Part shown: one piece after another, positions 46,194 to 58,590 of the stretch
Layout of the letters: every line of letters begins with the position of its first letter
How positions within the stretch are numbered: the stretch's first letter is position 1
Origin: Orobanche coerulescens
Lineage: Eukaryota > Streptophyta > Magnoliopsida > Lamiales > Orobanchaceae
Length of the DNA stretch: 64,000 nt
NCBI GenBank assembly: GCA_033398695.1
Contig: CM065810.1
Location: 142,381,215 to 142,445,214 of the forward strand
Reading direction: 5' to 3'
Program-made: the position numbers and the translations under genes
The notes under the pieces: model-generated
What the model was told of the DNA's origin: nothing
Databases searched by the model: none
Seen by the model: only the letters and a program-made list of their open reading frames with translations

Positions 46194-46596
46194 CCATATA
46201 TATAATATCTTGAGTTTTACGTACGTTAGCCTTAGCCATTTACGTACGTAATCGACTTAGCGCACGCTACCATTCAATCTTAGCGTACGCTATCGTTCAC
46301 TGATAGCTTACTGTCTCGCTCTGTACTAGCTTACGTACGTTACACCCTACGCATTACGTACGTAAGCTACACACATTAGCGTACGCTAGTTACAAACCTT
46401 AGCGTACATTAACACTCGTTGACCCCAAAACTGTCCAGGTTCATCCGCGGGAATCTTTCCGAGCCCCACCACCAGCCGTCCATGTGCTATCCAGTCTGTT
46501 CAATTATTGACCTCCTTACGTACGCTACGTCTAGCTCGTAGCGTACGCTATCTCCAGTTCGTAACGTAGGTTACGCTTACCTGTTAGCGTGCGTTA
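46194..46596 (-). promoter_or_regulatory. U3 promoter of 3' LTR C: twelve 23-bp-phased palindromes and TATA box
   Basis: Minus-strand TATA-like run GATATTATATATATGG (46194-46209). Just upstream in sense, palindromic 12-mers start at 46217, 46240, 46258, 46281, 46331, 46354, 46377, 46400, 46516, 46539, 46562 and 46585. Nine of eleven spacings are multiples of 23 within one or four bases; eight are exactly 23. Core TACGTA is a bZIP A-box-like ACGT site. The sister array is at 51931-52310. Confidence 0.78.
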
Positions 46597-46752
46597 CGAC
46601 GTAGTTGCATGTGAAGGATTAAAAGTTGATATTATCATGCATGAGGATACGAATACGGAAACGATCGTACTTCGATTATTGATAGCACCAATTCAGGTAA
46701 TACAGGGTTCAAATACGGACGAAAATACCCAACAATTTATCCGGATATTATA

Positions 46753-47436
46753 TAATATCCCTCTTAAAAGAAGTTTCGTCCCGAAACTTAAAGTAGAGTG
46801 GTGGAACAACCAAGCAAAAATAACTACTTGCTGAGCCCCAAAACATCACGAGCGATGCGCGAATGCAAGGTTCTAAAAAATACAATGATTGGACCTAGGA
46901 AGTATCAGGCACGGCAATTGAGGCGATAAATTACACGTGAACATGAGAAGTTAGAGTGGAGATTAAAAGCTCACAGAATTAAGGAAATTCACAAACGGCT
47001 CAGACGTACTAAAATAGCGTGTCGAGCTCGACCCACCGTATTCAAGTTCATAACACATTGGAAATATTAATCGCACGAGTGGGAACAATAGTTTCGAACA
47101 AAATTCTGCAAAGATTAAGTTCAGATGTGAATAGGCCACAATAATTCACGGAGTCTAACAAATCGGTTCTGAAATTCGTTCGAATGATGGTAGGTTCAGT
47201 AGAACATGGTAGTTTAAAATTGTCAAGAGGATCACAGATGAATCATCAACAATGAAAGTCTCCCAACACCGAAAATACTAAGAAGAGCACGGGTACTACG
47301 TGTCCCCGTACTAAGAAGACATGTCAGCCCCGAAACTTAAAACAGCATGAGTTGGAAACGAAAAGCAATTAAAATGAAAAACGATCAAAGTCACGATTGT
47401 TGGAAACAGCAACGACTAGAACACAGCACAGAATCT
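46753..47436 (-). other. Gypsy C interior, PPT side, non-coding
   Basis: Starts with the polypurine run CTTTTAAGAGGGATATTA (minus strand) and the hairpin GTTTCGGGACGAAAC (46774-46788). No coding sequence is visible. The location where pol would be expected is empty. Confidence 0.75.
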
Positions 47437-47952
47437 TCATTCGCCTATGATAGGCTCTTTAGCAGAAGACATAAGGTTTCGGGACATTCTCCGGCCACTT
47501 GCTCTGCTCACCGACAGAGTAGCATTCTTTGCCAATTCGGAAATTATCTCACAATGTTTCTCCCGATGGCCTTCACACCCGCACCGATGACAAGTCAAGA
47601 GTGGGGAGGGACAGTTTACACGGATGTGTCCCGTACGGTTGCAGTTGAAGCACACTTTCTTCTTACCGGGAGTCACTGATGCTGGTTGGGGATTCCCAAT
47701 GCTCATTCTCGACCGCGAAGACGACGCATTCGAACTACGTGGGGGTTTGAGAACCTTAGTCTCGTCACCGCCCAAAAAATTTCCAGATGTCCTCGGTCTC
47801 TTTTCTCCGCTCGTTGGCTCGGTCACTGAGGAGGTTTCATAGGTTATCGTCTGATCTTGATATTCCTTCACCGTAACATGAATCGTTGTCGTACGAACCA
47901 CATCACCGCTTCCGCTTCCTATATTACGTCTACCTCCGCCAGGGCTCGTCAT
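47437..47952 (-). CDS. Gypsy C mini-gag: zinc-knuckle ORF lacking the capsid core
   Basis: 171 codons from MTSPGGGRRNIGSGSGDVVR to a normal stop. The Gly/Arg-rich start of gag is joined in frame to the region just after the capsid core (VKEYQDQTITYE, compare the YQDRAL segment in elements B and G). Two intact zinc knuckles follow: CFNCNRTGHIRVNC and CHRCGCEGHREKHC. The capsid domain of about 200 residues is missing. Frame retention in an otherwise non-coding element is notable; it could encode a nucleocapsid-like RNA-binding protein, but expression is unproven. Confidence 0.7.
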   Translation of the reverse strand: MTSPGGGRRNIGSGSGDVVRTTTIHVTVKEYQDQTITYETSSVTEPTSGEKRPRTSGNFLGGDETKVLKPPRSSNASSSRSRMSIGNPQPASVTPGKKKVCFNCNRTGHIRVNCPSPLLTCHRCGCEGHREKHCEIISELAKNATLSVSRASGRRMSRNLMSSAKEPIIGE

Positions 47953-49035
47953 GCTAATGCAGATAGTACCGTTTATTGTTATCACATAGTCGGTTGTACG
48001 GTATACCACAATTATCAACATAAGATTTAATTAGCATCCTTAGAATAATGGTAATATCGTAAAGCACGAAATTTTCTGAAATCAACTTCCAGTTCTTTGT
48101 CTAGGACGATCATTATGCGTATGCTTTTAATGGGAAAAAAAAAATTTTGAAACAAAATCCAAGTCACGTTGTGCTCAAAACTTGTAAATACTGTCCTTTG
48201 TTTTGGAAGAGGAAGTTTATACAATGACTCTAAAAAAAATTTATTTTCGAGTAATGCCTACCAGAAAATTGAAAATCGGATTGTAACTAATTTGAAATAT
48301 TTCAAAAGTGTTGAGTCCCAAATACCACAATTTTGAAAATCCTTCCTCTTCTACCAAAATGTTTATTCGAAAGAACTTTTCACCAAAATACGTGACCATT
48401 CGACATGACTATATTAAATCATGAGGTTTATAATTTTAGGAAAATTTCAAAACACTACATTGAAATATTCGTAATCGGCCCGGAAATATTACATGTCGGG
48501 GATTCTGCGCCGGAACCTACCAGGCTAAAAACCATTTTAAAAAACCATTTCAAAATATGCCAAAAATCCGATGACGGTAGCATTTTCCAAAGCTTACAAA
48601 ATCATTTGTAAAATATTAAATACCGTCATAAAAATACCGTTAAAATGTGCAAGACTAAAATGCCAAAATGTCAAGAGTCATTTCAAAGTACTCACGCAGC
48701 GGATAAAATTAACACTCAAAGATTTATCCTACTGAAATGCAGAAATCGATAAATATGTTCGACTACCGAAGTATATAACATAACCATTCTCACTCGACGC
48801 GTATACGCAGGCGATATCGTAAAACAATATAATCTCTAACAAGTTCAAACCCTAGGTTCACGTTAAGCACAATATAATCAAATACGTATACAAGGGGACT
48901 TACGATTCGGGAGGCTTACCATCACGGATTGCTTGAAGATGATGTTGGAACCACGATACTAATCACAACTCTGACGCGCGCGACTTACACAAGACATGGA
49001 CTTGACCCAATGACCTAGGTTTTTCGCAAACTTAG
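47953..49035 (-). other. Gypsy C leader between PBS and mini-gag
   Basis: About 1.1 kb, AT-rich, no supported coding sequence. Resembles the leader of element B in layout. Confidence 0.65.
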
Positions 49036-49047
49036 GCTCCGATACCA
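49036..49047 (-). other. Primer-binding site of Gypsy C (variant)
   Basis: The minus strand reads TGGTATCGGAGC, with the same A-to-G change as B and the Copia element. Confidence 0.88.
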
Positions 49048-49458
49048 TATTTGTAACACCCCCAGAATACATCCGAAAATGTTACACGCCGTAGGCCCTT
49101 CTTACAAGGATATACAAGGCTAAACTCTACTAGACTACAAAATGATTGACCGACCGGGGTCAATCTAAATACAACACAGACCGACAAGGTCATTAAACAA
49201 TTCAGAAACAAATGAACTTTACATCTCAATGACGAAAATAACCTTGAACAGAGAAAAGAACGGCAATTCAATTTAATAAATGAAATCTACACCCATTCAA
49301 GGGTGAATACTCGAACGACAGAGAATTACCGACCAAATGAAACAAAAGAAAAGACTCTGACTCTGGTGTGATTAGTATCATTGTCCTTCATCTCCTTCCC
49401 AGCCCATCCGGTGACTGCTCCCGAGCTGCCAAAACCTGAGCGCATAACATGCACCCAC

Positions 49459-49498
49459 CCCCCGAAAACTCGGGGGTTAGCAAACTGGAATTTTGCTA
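49459..49498 (-). other. Conserved double stem-loop in 5' LTR C
   Basis: CCCCCGA-aaac-TCGGGGG (49459-49476) and TAGCAAA...TTTGCTA (49478-49498), perfect stems. The 3' LTR copy at 43703-43743 keeps the first and has one change in the second. Confidence 0.75.
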
Positions 49499-51141
49499 GT
49501 GCAAGTACATAATACACAAGATATACGAATAATAATAACACAAAACTCAACAGTCGTGAAACCATAACACAAACCACACATTCAAATGGTCAACACAAAA
49601 TAGCATTACATACACAAGGTGAAAGATAATCACATTGTCATATTCTCCGTACAGAACATAACACCCATGAAACTTTAAATGAGCCCAAGGAGTCAGAAAA
49701 ATCCATTTTTATAAAAGGAAAAGTATTTTGATAAGAAAGTTCGAAAACATTAATATTGACTCGGGCCATCTTGGGGTTTTGAAAATCAGATGGAAATATT
49801 TTAGAAAATACTTCAAAAGTTCTCGGGTCCTTGACCCAACATGTGGAAAACAATTTCCAAGAAAACTATTACAACGTTATTCGGGGTCCTCGACCCAAAT
49901 GATAAACACTATCACAAGCGAATCATTACAACATCTCATGGGATTCTCGGCCCAATCCAAATAATATCATCACGAGATCAAATCTCAACATCTCACGGGG
50001 TTCTCGACCTAATACACGGAATAATCAACACAGTACAATCCAAGGCACATCCTCTCATTCGATAAATCCTGCTCAAGACCCCTGATTAATTAACCCTCGA
50101 AGATCTCGTCAAATATCCTTGGTTAATTAACCCTGATACCAATATTTAAAACAAGTTGTAACGAACTCCAGAAACACAATTCGCAGTCTACATGAAGACC
50201 AACATTAAAAGCAAGTTGCAAAGATTTAAATTTCGAAAATCATTTGGTAACGAGGTCTTAGCTATCACTCAAATATCCGTTACCAATAAGCCTGCCAGGC
50301 GCCTCCCTTGCACACCTGTGTACCGGCGTTCACTCCACTATATTGGCCGCCCATTGCACATGTCACCGCGCCGGCGCTCACTCCCACAGGAGCCGCCCCT
50401 TGCTCGCGCATTAAGTAACACCGGTGTTCACCAATCATATGGAGCCGCTCATTGCAGCGTACATCAGGTCGGAGTGCACGCCCCGCCCTCATAGGTACCC
50501 GGATATGACGTCTCTCATAACAAGTATTCACATTATTACAAACACCAAGCATACAGTCAACCGTTGCAACAATTATCAAATCAGTTCATCAATTCACATA
50601 ATTTATTCGCCGGTACGCAACTACGCAAAATAAACAATAACTCGCACGTTATTCATCAAGACTTAGCACATTAGGCCTTCAACACTATCAATCAATACTA
50701 CATAAATATCCTTATACTGTAACTCAACCGAAAATACAAACATTACCATATTACCTCTATAAATATTATTCGTACTTTAGTCTAAGTTGAGTACGTCGAC
50801 TAATATTGGTATGAATCACCCAAAATTTATCTCTCTCTATATATATATATATATATATACTATAAATACAAATATTCATAACATGATTCATACACTTCAG
50901 CAACAATGATTTCACGTAATTATAATTCGTATATCAAGGTACTTGCCTTGGTAATCTCTCGCGAATACTCCGGAAATACAGTTGATTGGAACAATCCAGA
51001 ACTCCAACGAAAACGACGATCGGAGAGGCTCAATACTGGATTATCGTAGGAAATTCGTCCTTAATATCCTATCATTAAATAAACAATCAATCACACGAGG
51101 AAAAGCATAAAAAGATGACCGAACCCTAACTGTTCTCTTCG

Positions 51142-51309
51142 TAACGTACGTTACACACATACGTAACGTACGTTACGTCTGCACGTTAGCGCACGTAAGC
51201 TACAAGGATTAGCGCACGCTAAGCATGCATTGGACAGTTCTTCTCAGTTCAGACGACTGCCTTGCCTGAGGGTATAACGTACATAATACATAGAGCTTAA
51301 CGTACGTTA
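51142..51309 (-). repeat. Transcribed-side palindrome array in 5' LTR C
   Basis: 12-mers start at 51142, 51164, 51187, 51210, 51275 and 51298, the same spacing as 45429-45596. Confidence 0.85.
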
Positions 51310-51907
51310 TATTCACACATATCATACTCATGTGAATCATAATGATCCTACGGTGTTGATGTCTATGAATTCCAGGTTAATCCTCCCATCATAAGACTCA
51401 CTCCAAATCTTGATTATAGATCCTCAAAGGTAGTTCGGAAAATCTGAGGTTGTTACCAACATTAAGTCTATGATCATTATGGAAACACCATACAATACGA
51501 TTTATTAATCTCAGAAATTTTACCTTACTTGATCATCATAATAAGAATCGGACTATAACATTCTTAACTCGGGTAACTAAAGCATGAACATTCCAACTTC
51601 CAAAAACATGGTGTTCGGATAAAAATCATCTATGGAGCTTAATAATCCCGGTGGTATGTTCATAACATCCTTAAGAACACGAATTCAAGGTTGAGGTAGC
51701 ATTAACATACCTTAATATGAAAGAAACGCAGAGACAAAAGGTAGCATCCAATTCCGATTGCTTGAATGTCAATCCAAGATGTTTCGTAACTTAAATGATC
51801 GAGTCTACGTGATCTATATGTGTTTTAGAGGGCTGGAGACCCTCTGGAAATGAAGGAAAACGAAGCACAAGTAAAAGGGACGAAGAGAAATGAAATGGGG
51901 TGTTATC

Positions 51908-52310
51908 CATAATATATAATATCTTGAGTTTTACGTACGTTAGCCTTAGCCATTTACGTACGTAATCGACTTAGCGCACGCTACCATTCGATCTTAGCGT
52001 ACGCTATCGTTCACTGATAGCTTACTGTCTCGCTCTGTACTAGCTTACGTACATTACACCGTACGCATTAGGTACGTAAGCTACACACATTAGCGTACGC
52101 TAGTTACAAACCTTAGCGTACGTTAACACCCGTTGACCCCAAAACTGTCCAGGTTCATCCGCGGGAATCTTTCCGAGCCCCACCACCAGCCGTCCATGTG
52201 CTAGCCAGTCTGTTCAATTATTGACCTCCTTACGTACGCTACGTCTAGCTCGTAGCGTACGCTATCTCCAGTTCGTAACGTACGTTACGCTTACCTGTTA
52301 GCGTGCGTTA
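51908..52310 (-). promoter_or_regulatory. U3 promoter of 5' LTR C
   Basis: TATA-like run at 51908-51925 and palindromes starting at 51931, 51954, 51972, 51995, 52045, 52068, 52091, 52114, 52230, 52253, 52276 and 52299. Spacing is identical to the 3' LTR although single bases of some palindromes have mutated (for example TTAGGTACGTAA at 52068). Confidence 0.78.
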
Positions 52311-52471
52311 CGACGTAGTTGCATGTGAAGGATTAAAAGTTGATATTATCATGCATGAGGATATGAATACGGAAACGATCGTACTTCGATTATTGATAGC
52401 ACCAATTCAGGTAATACAGGGTTCAAATACGGACGAAAATACCCAACAATTTATCCAGATATTACACTTTC

Positions 52472-53967
52472 GAAGGTATTATCATAAACAAATAGATCTT
52501 GTTCCTCAAAATCTAAAATCTCATATCATAACTCATAGCAGATCATAATGAAACAGATTTAACGAATGTGAAACGTACATATAACAAAACATAGGTGTAC
52601 TTCTTCCATATTAACAGATCGTATTCATACTGACAGAAAACAGATTGTCTGATAACATCAAACGACAGAGAGCTCTACACCAGAACCTAAGATTCCTATT
52701 GGAGGCATAGAGATCAACAAACGCATGTCGAGTATCCAAATGTATCAAGTCGTATAGCGGTGAAAGCAGATTAAGCGTATAGGTAGAATGAACCTAAAGT
52801 CTCACTAAACGCAGATAATCTCAATCAAATATAAGAATTTCTAAGGCTTCTAAGGCACTCCTCGAAATATCCTATGATCACAATAAGTGTACGTTATATT
52901 ATGTAAGTATTATTCTGTAGGCCAGACGTCATAATACTAGCATTATATAAATATGCCCTCATAATGGTCATACTTTATCTCAAGTCGTGAACTAAACATC
53001 TTATCCTAACCACCTAACAATCCTTCTACCTCCTAGGGTAGGTCCGAATCAAAACATCATTCACGGAACAAAATTAGAGAATCAGAACGTACAAATAATG
53101 TAACGGAATCCAGTAAGCATCAAATGAAACACGTCGTCAAAGCATCAGCTCTTCCAACATTCGTCAAAATTTTCATAACAAAACCATCTTCCAAACGTAT
53201 GCAGAATGAACACAGAGCGAAATTGCTAACAGTGGACTTAAATCATTCAAGGGATCTTGTCATCGGTAACGAAAACTTAAGTGGGTTAAGCAGAAATGAA
53301 ATACGTCATCAATAACTTCCTCCTTCACAGAGTTACTCATCCAAAACACAAATGTTTGCTTCAAAATTCGTCCATTCAAATACATAATTCAACGTTTCTT
53401 CTAAATCCGAGTAGTCAGTCTGCGCTTGTCCATCTGATCATACGGTGAAAAGGAATTGTAAACTTGAGTCTGGTCCCTCAAGCCTTCGGCACCTCTTCTT
53501 GAAATTATGGTGTAGTAACGTGAATCTCTGGCATGATCACTGTGCACACTTCCATCCGCAAATCTGCTTCTGCTATCAATTCATCTTAGTACAACTAAAA
53601 TGAATAGAGAAGCAAGATTGCATGTCTTCGACAGGTCTTCTAGAACAGCTCTAGGTTTTAAGGTAAACACTGCCGTTGTCGACTCCAGGTTATGAGTTGA
53701 ATAATTCGTCTCCTCCGGTCTGGTTGTCTTGATGCCCAAACTGTAATCTCTACGTGCTGCATGTGGTATAATTGAGTCCCTTCTCAGTTTCTCTCTTCTT
53801 CTTATATTCTTCTCCCACGGTAACGCTTGCCGCGAACATCTTCTACTACGCTTCTACAAGCTTTCTAGATCCGATAACTATCTTCAATCTTGGTCCTTTT
53901 TGTGGAAGACTCTCTTCACAGGATACATGATAGTGTTGTCTACTACGATCTCTGAACGCCAATCATA
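52472..53967 (-). pseudogene. Gypsy E pol, integrase region, degenerate
   Basis: On the minus strand around 53400-53540, split frames read EIHVTTP, FQEEVPKA, GTRLKFTIPFHRMIRWTSAD. These match in order the integrase segment around the conserved LGTRLKFSTAFHPQTDGQSE-type motif of Gypsy elements. The rest is too decayed to read. It continues at 21466 beyond Gypsy C and at 57284 beyond solo LTR F. Confidence 0.6.
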
Positions 53968-53972
53968 TTTTC

Positions 53973-56900
53973 TGTAACACCGCAACCCGACAAGGGCTAA
54001 GATATCACATTCATGGGGTCAAACAGAGCAAAACACAAGCTTAATACTTTAATAATACAACGAATACAAAAGTTACAAACGAATTCTAAGTCGAGAAAAT
54101 ACAATATCAAAACTAAAGTACAAAATAACTAAAATAAAGTATCTTCAAATCAACTCTAGTCCATGGCGACTATCAAAGTATAATCCTCTCTAAGAGCTTC
54201 TACTTGCACTCTTCACCCATAACCCAGCTTCCTTCTAACACCTGCCGCGGTAAAAGAAATGCGGCTGAGCTTAAAAAGCTCAGTGAACAGATATAATAAC
54301 AAAGTAATATGAAACAGAAATGAGAAACAGAATATGTTGCATTGGATAAGTATCGGAAGGTATAATAGAAATGTAATGTAACGGTAAATGTAAAGGTAAA
54401 TGTAAAGGTAAAGGTTAAGGTTTATATTCAGTATTCAACCACGTGCCCAAATCAAACCAAATCAAATCAAATGTAGCCTCAAATGAAATCTAGAGGGGAG
54501 GCCTCAGAATGTTAAATGAATCGGAGGGGTTACCTCAATGGGTTGTGAAGGACGTGTATTGCATACACATCCACATTCACTCAAATCAAATATCAAATAC
54601 GAATCAAAACAAGGATGCATCCATACGCCCCCAAACAAATCATATTGGCCATATCAAATATAAAGCGCGTATATCAAATCAAAATAGGACGGTGTAAGAA
54701 ATCACTCACCCACACATGAGTCATAACATTGGTGCATCAATGTTATGGACACGGGCACCCCGTGCCTGGTAATAGCCCGGGTATCATACTGAATGGGTCA
54801 AAAGCAAGTCAAAAGGTTCAAATCAGAGTATCATAATCAAAGGTCCAAATATCAAAGGTTCAGATCACAAGGTTCATACAGATAGTTCATATATCAGATG
54901 TCCAAATCAGAAGGGTCAAATATCAAAGGTTCAGATCCTAAGGTCCATATCAGATAGTTCATATATCATATGTCCAAATCAGAAGGTTCAAATATCAAAG
55001 GTTCAAATATCAAAGGTTCATATAGCAAAAGGTTCGAATAGTAAATGGTTCAGGTATCAATGGTTCAATTATCAAAAGGGAATCATAGCAATGGCATTGG
55101 GAATCCTAAGTAAAGGTTCAAATAATAAAAGCTCATATCAATGGTTCAAGTTTACAAGTGTGAAAGTGTTATAAGAAATCTGATTTGGAAACTTTGCAAT
55201 TCATTTAAAACATGATTATCATAAAGGTATTTCCTTAAAAACATTTTTGACAAAAGTTATGTAAATCTCCATTTAAAAGTTGGTCCGGTATCATATTTAT
55301 AGAAATCATTTCAAAATAGCTTTGTCCCATATTATCAAGTTATATTTTCAAAAGGTTTTTATGCAAAATCATAATATCAATTAATCCAAAGATGTCAGAT
55401 ATACAAAGGTTAGAAGTCATAACAGTGATAACGAAAACGGATCATGAGTCATGAGAAACCTTACTGAAAGGTCAGAATATCCGTACCTCAACCAGATGAC
55501 AAAGCAAAAAAGAGAAATGATCAAATAGAAATAGGAATCACTCCTTCTTCACTAAACCTAGAAGAATTAGAAGCCGAGAATTATTTGCTAGTTTATTTCA
55601 AACTAGATTACACCATTTTAGGTTATCTTTCCATTTTAGGTAACTTTCCAAATTTAGTAAGTTTATTCAAAAATAGCAGGATTCTATAAATAGGTTAATT
55701 TCATATTATAATTAAGTTAAATCATTTATAAGTTATGATTATGGTAATAGGTTTTATTTTAACAAGTTATAATAGTTTAGGGTTAAATATGACAACTTCT
55801 CATATTTTAGGGTTTAGAATGCAAATATACTAAAGTTAAAGGTCTAAAGTGTAAATATTACAAGTTTTCATATTTTATACAAATAGCACACAAATTAATA
55901 ATATTTGCTGATTAAACCTTCAAGTTTACAAATATTTCATATTACACCCTTTACTTATATTAATTTCCCTTTAAATCCTTATTATTATTATTTTACATTT
56001 TAATCCATAATTTATTCATTCTAACACATTAGCTCCTTAATTTTTAGAATTTACACAATTTATCCCTCACATTAAAATATGTACAAAACACCCTTAAATA
56101 TCAGAATTTACAAAACACACCCCTTTACTTTATTTATTTTTAATATTTATTTACATAATTAACATTTAAACCTTTTAATTACAAATTTAACAATTAACAC
56201 CCCCATGTTATATTTTCTATAAGTCACCTCTGGTCTAACATAAATTACAAAAATGTCCCTTAAGTTTGATAAATTACAAAACACACCCTTAACTATTAAA
56301 AATACAATCAGATTAACTTTTAAAACCACAAACCTAACCCTAAACAATCCAAATCATCATATCATCATTTATTAATCCTTAAAACACATTCAATGAATCG
56401 AATCTCACCCAGAAACCCTAATCCTAACATTTATAAATTTTGTTTTCTTTTATTTCTTTTAATTTCGAAAACCCGATTACAAAAAGAATTCCCACCGATC
56501 AATATAGGCTTCCACAATTACATTTATTATTTTAATGATGATATATAGCATACATACGATCCAAGAAAAATATATACAAAGCTTGAAAAATTACGTAGCA
56601 TCGATTCTATATTAATTTGGGTTTTATCCATTTTTAATTCGTATGATTAATATTGCTTGCATGGATCGATTCCAACATTTTCTACAGATCATATATGATA
56701 TATAGAGTGATAGAAAAACATCAGAAAGATTTTAGAACGTGTGGTGAGGTAGAACGAATTTCTTGTTTCTCGGCTAAGAGAAATCGATTCACAAATTCAC
56801 CCCGACCAAATGATCGACCCTGGAACCTTTCCACTATTTTTCTCAGCTTCCTTGGACTTGTTCTCACCTTAGAAAAATAACCAGTGGTGCCCAGAAATTG

Positions 56901-57278
56901 TTGTTGTCGTTTTGTGGATTTTGGGAGAATATTTTTGGCCTAATTAAATGTAATATGATAATATTTCTGATTTCCAAATCCCTTTCCAAATTTATTTAGC
57001 ATTTATCCTTTATTATTTATTTTAAATCAAATAACTATAAAATAAATACAAAGTAAGGTCAAAAAAAAAAAAAAAAAAAAATCGGCCAAATAAAAGTAAC
57101 ACATATTTTTAGGGCATTTATAATATTAAAATGTTCATATAAAAATTAGCATATATTATATGTTGCTTATTTCCAAGTGTTTGGGGTTTATTTGGTGTTT
57201 TAAATAAGTGTTTATTGAAGTTCTAAATTATAAGGGCATTTTGGTAATTTTTCATGTTTGGAAATTTTAGGTTTTACA
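53973..57278 (-). mobile_element. Solo LTR F (E/F-type Ty3/Gypsy)
   Basis: 3306 bp, plus-strand TGTAACACCGCAACCCGACA to TAGGTTTTACA, flanked by TTTTC (53968-53972 and 57279-57283). It splits the pol of E. It is related to the 5' LTR of E and LTR A. It contains the double hairpin at 54244-54283, a degenerate 15-bp repeat block around ATCAAAGGTTCAA (54830-55080) and a long AT-rich part. No coding region is supported. Confidence 0.92.
54244..54283 (-). other. Double stem-loop in LTR F
   Basis: GCCGC...GCGGC (54244-54265) followed by CTGAGCTT-aaa-AAGCTCAG (54265-54283). Same two-hairpin layout as in Gypsy B, C and D but with unrelated stem sequence. In LTR E the second stem is decayed (59412-59430). 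Confidence 0.6.
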
Positions 57279-57283
57279 TTTTC

Positions 57284-57860
57284 TCTTCTAGAACAGAGGG
57301 TCATTCTAACTTAATACAAATATGATCTCTATGTTCCTCTTTTGTCTCTGAACACAACAAAATGTCATACTATGACAATTTGTCCAAACACTCGCGAAAA
57401 CATAAATTCCATCAGATGCATAAGAGTAGTTGACATATTAGCCAATACAATTGGCATCATCAAGGTTCATAATAATTATAACGAGTACGAAGGTAACTTC
57501 AGAAATCATTTAGGGAAAACATTCACATCCACTTCCTTCTTCTTCATAAACAAAACTGAAATACTTCACGGAGGTTACTTTCGATTAGTTAACCCCCTTC
57601 TTAGAAGTTCTTGTGGTTGCTTCTTCAGTCCTTCAAACCTAAATGACGTAATCAGATACTGAGTTTCAAAGGTAGACACAATCAATCATTAATACGTGGA
57701 AAGGAATAATGATTACGGATAGCGATATGGTTAAGTTCACGATAATCGATACACTGTCACATACTTCTCTCTCTCTTCTTCATAAACCAACAGGAGCATT
57801 CCAAGAAAACCTTAGGGTAAACAAAATCATATTCCTTCAGTTCCTTCAATCTTTCAACTT
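57284..57860 (-). pseudogene. Gypsy E reverse transcriptase, degenerate
   Basis: On the minus strand frames alternate but collinear motifs are readable: a segment CIDYRELNHIAIRNHYSFPR then IND near 57690-57770, and further on MPIVLANMSTTLMHLMEF, VFGQIVIV and FRDKRGT near 57320-57460. They correspond to the RT fingers and palm of Ty3/Gypsy elements. The catalytic DD region is destroyed. Reads into the E integrase beyond solo LTR F. Confidence 0.75.
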
Positions 57861-58369
57861 CTCTGACACAAAGGTTTCGTCAACTGAGATCAGTTCAATG
57901 TCAACTCTACTTCCCAAGCAGGAGGGAGCACCAAAAGTTCGTCGGAGAACACCGGAAAATTTTTGTACGACAAAATACTTTCAATGCCAGGACCTTTCAA
58001 AGGTGAATATTAATGGGTGTCAGGAAAAACTTGTCAATCAAGTGAGGTCGGAGTCTGAACTTCCATAGCAGCATCAATCTTAACAGATTTATGTGGTTGG
58101 GAACCATCATAACAAAAGTAGAGTGAAACAGATTGCTGAAGGTCACATATCATATATGGTAGTCTATGGTAGCTTATGAAGAGCCAGTAAATCCATAACC
58201 AAAAGACCGCAACATCAATCATATCAAAAGTAAACGGATTTGTAGAACGAATACGGTCGTCAAGCCAGACGGATAGTTCATATATCAGAGTCAAGTACAT
58301 GATTCATCAAAAGTGTTGAGATAGATAAGTGAACAATTCAAAGTGTTAGAATCTTGTTTAGCTCCTTAG

Positions 58370-58590
58370 GAGGACAAGTGATAGATAGGGTGTGTACCAA
58401 CGGTAATACGAACATCGTATGGTGGTCAAAAGTGAGATATAGGGAATATCGGTTGTCAGCATCATCAAGCTCAGTTAACAAATCCATACTGAGATAATAT
58501 CAAAATCATAACCTTCCAAAGGAAAATAATCAGCAGACATAATCTCATCACCAGAATGGGGAGAAACAAATATTCTTATATCCGTGGGTA
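58370..58590 (-). pseudogene. Gypsy E protease-side remnant
   Basis: The minus strand gives MSADYFPLEGYDFDII, MDLLTELDDADNRYS and a later THTLSITCPPKELNK. It resembles the end of the aspartic protease region (PLxxYDxILGMDWL) of Gypsy pol. Frames are broken. 58590-59103 shows no readable gag. Confidence 0.5.

Larger units (their letters stand above)
43412..46752 (-). repeat. 3' LTR of Gypsy C, right segment
   Basis: Homologous to 49168-52466. It contains the double hairpin (43703-43743), a tandem-like block (44540-44760), an AT dinucleotide run (45080-45165), a downstream palindrome array (45429-45596), a TATA-like box (46194-46209) and the upstream palindrome array (46217-46596). The LTR terminus is mutated from TTACA to TTATA. 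Confidence 0.92.
21467..52466 (-). mobile_element. Ty3/Gypsy retrotransposon C (both LTRs, zinc-knuckle ORF, no pol)
   Basis: Flanked by a perfect duplication CTTTC (21462-21466 and 52467-52471). 3' LTR: 21467-21587 plus 43417-46752. Internal region: 46753-49051. 5' LTR: 49052-52466. Without the nested element D it is about 9.2 kb. The LTRs remain very similar apart from a few substitutions and AT-repeat length. The internal region is only 2.3 kb and contains a shortened gag. It is inserted in the integrase region of E. Confidence 0.93.
49052..52466 (-). repeat. 5' LTR of Gypsy C
   Basis: 3415 bp, sense start TGTAATATCTGGATAAATTG, sense end GGGTGTTACA. It holds the same modules as the 3' LTR and preserves the uninterrupted target site of element D (CTAAATACAACACAGACC near 49165). 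Confidence 0.94.

Noticed and set aside
46217..46596. CRISPR-like regular repeat and spacer pattern
   Set aside because: Repeats are 12 bp with 11-bp spacers, in a plant LTR, duplicated in the sister LTR; no cas context.
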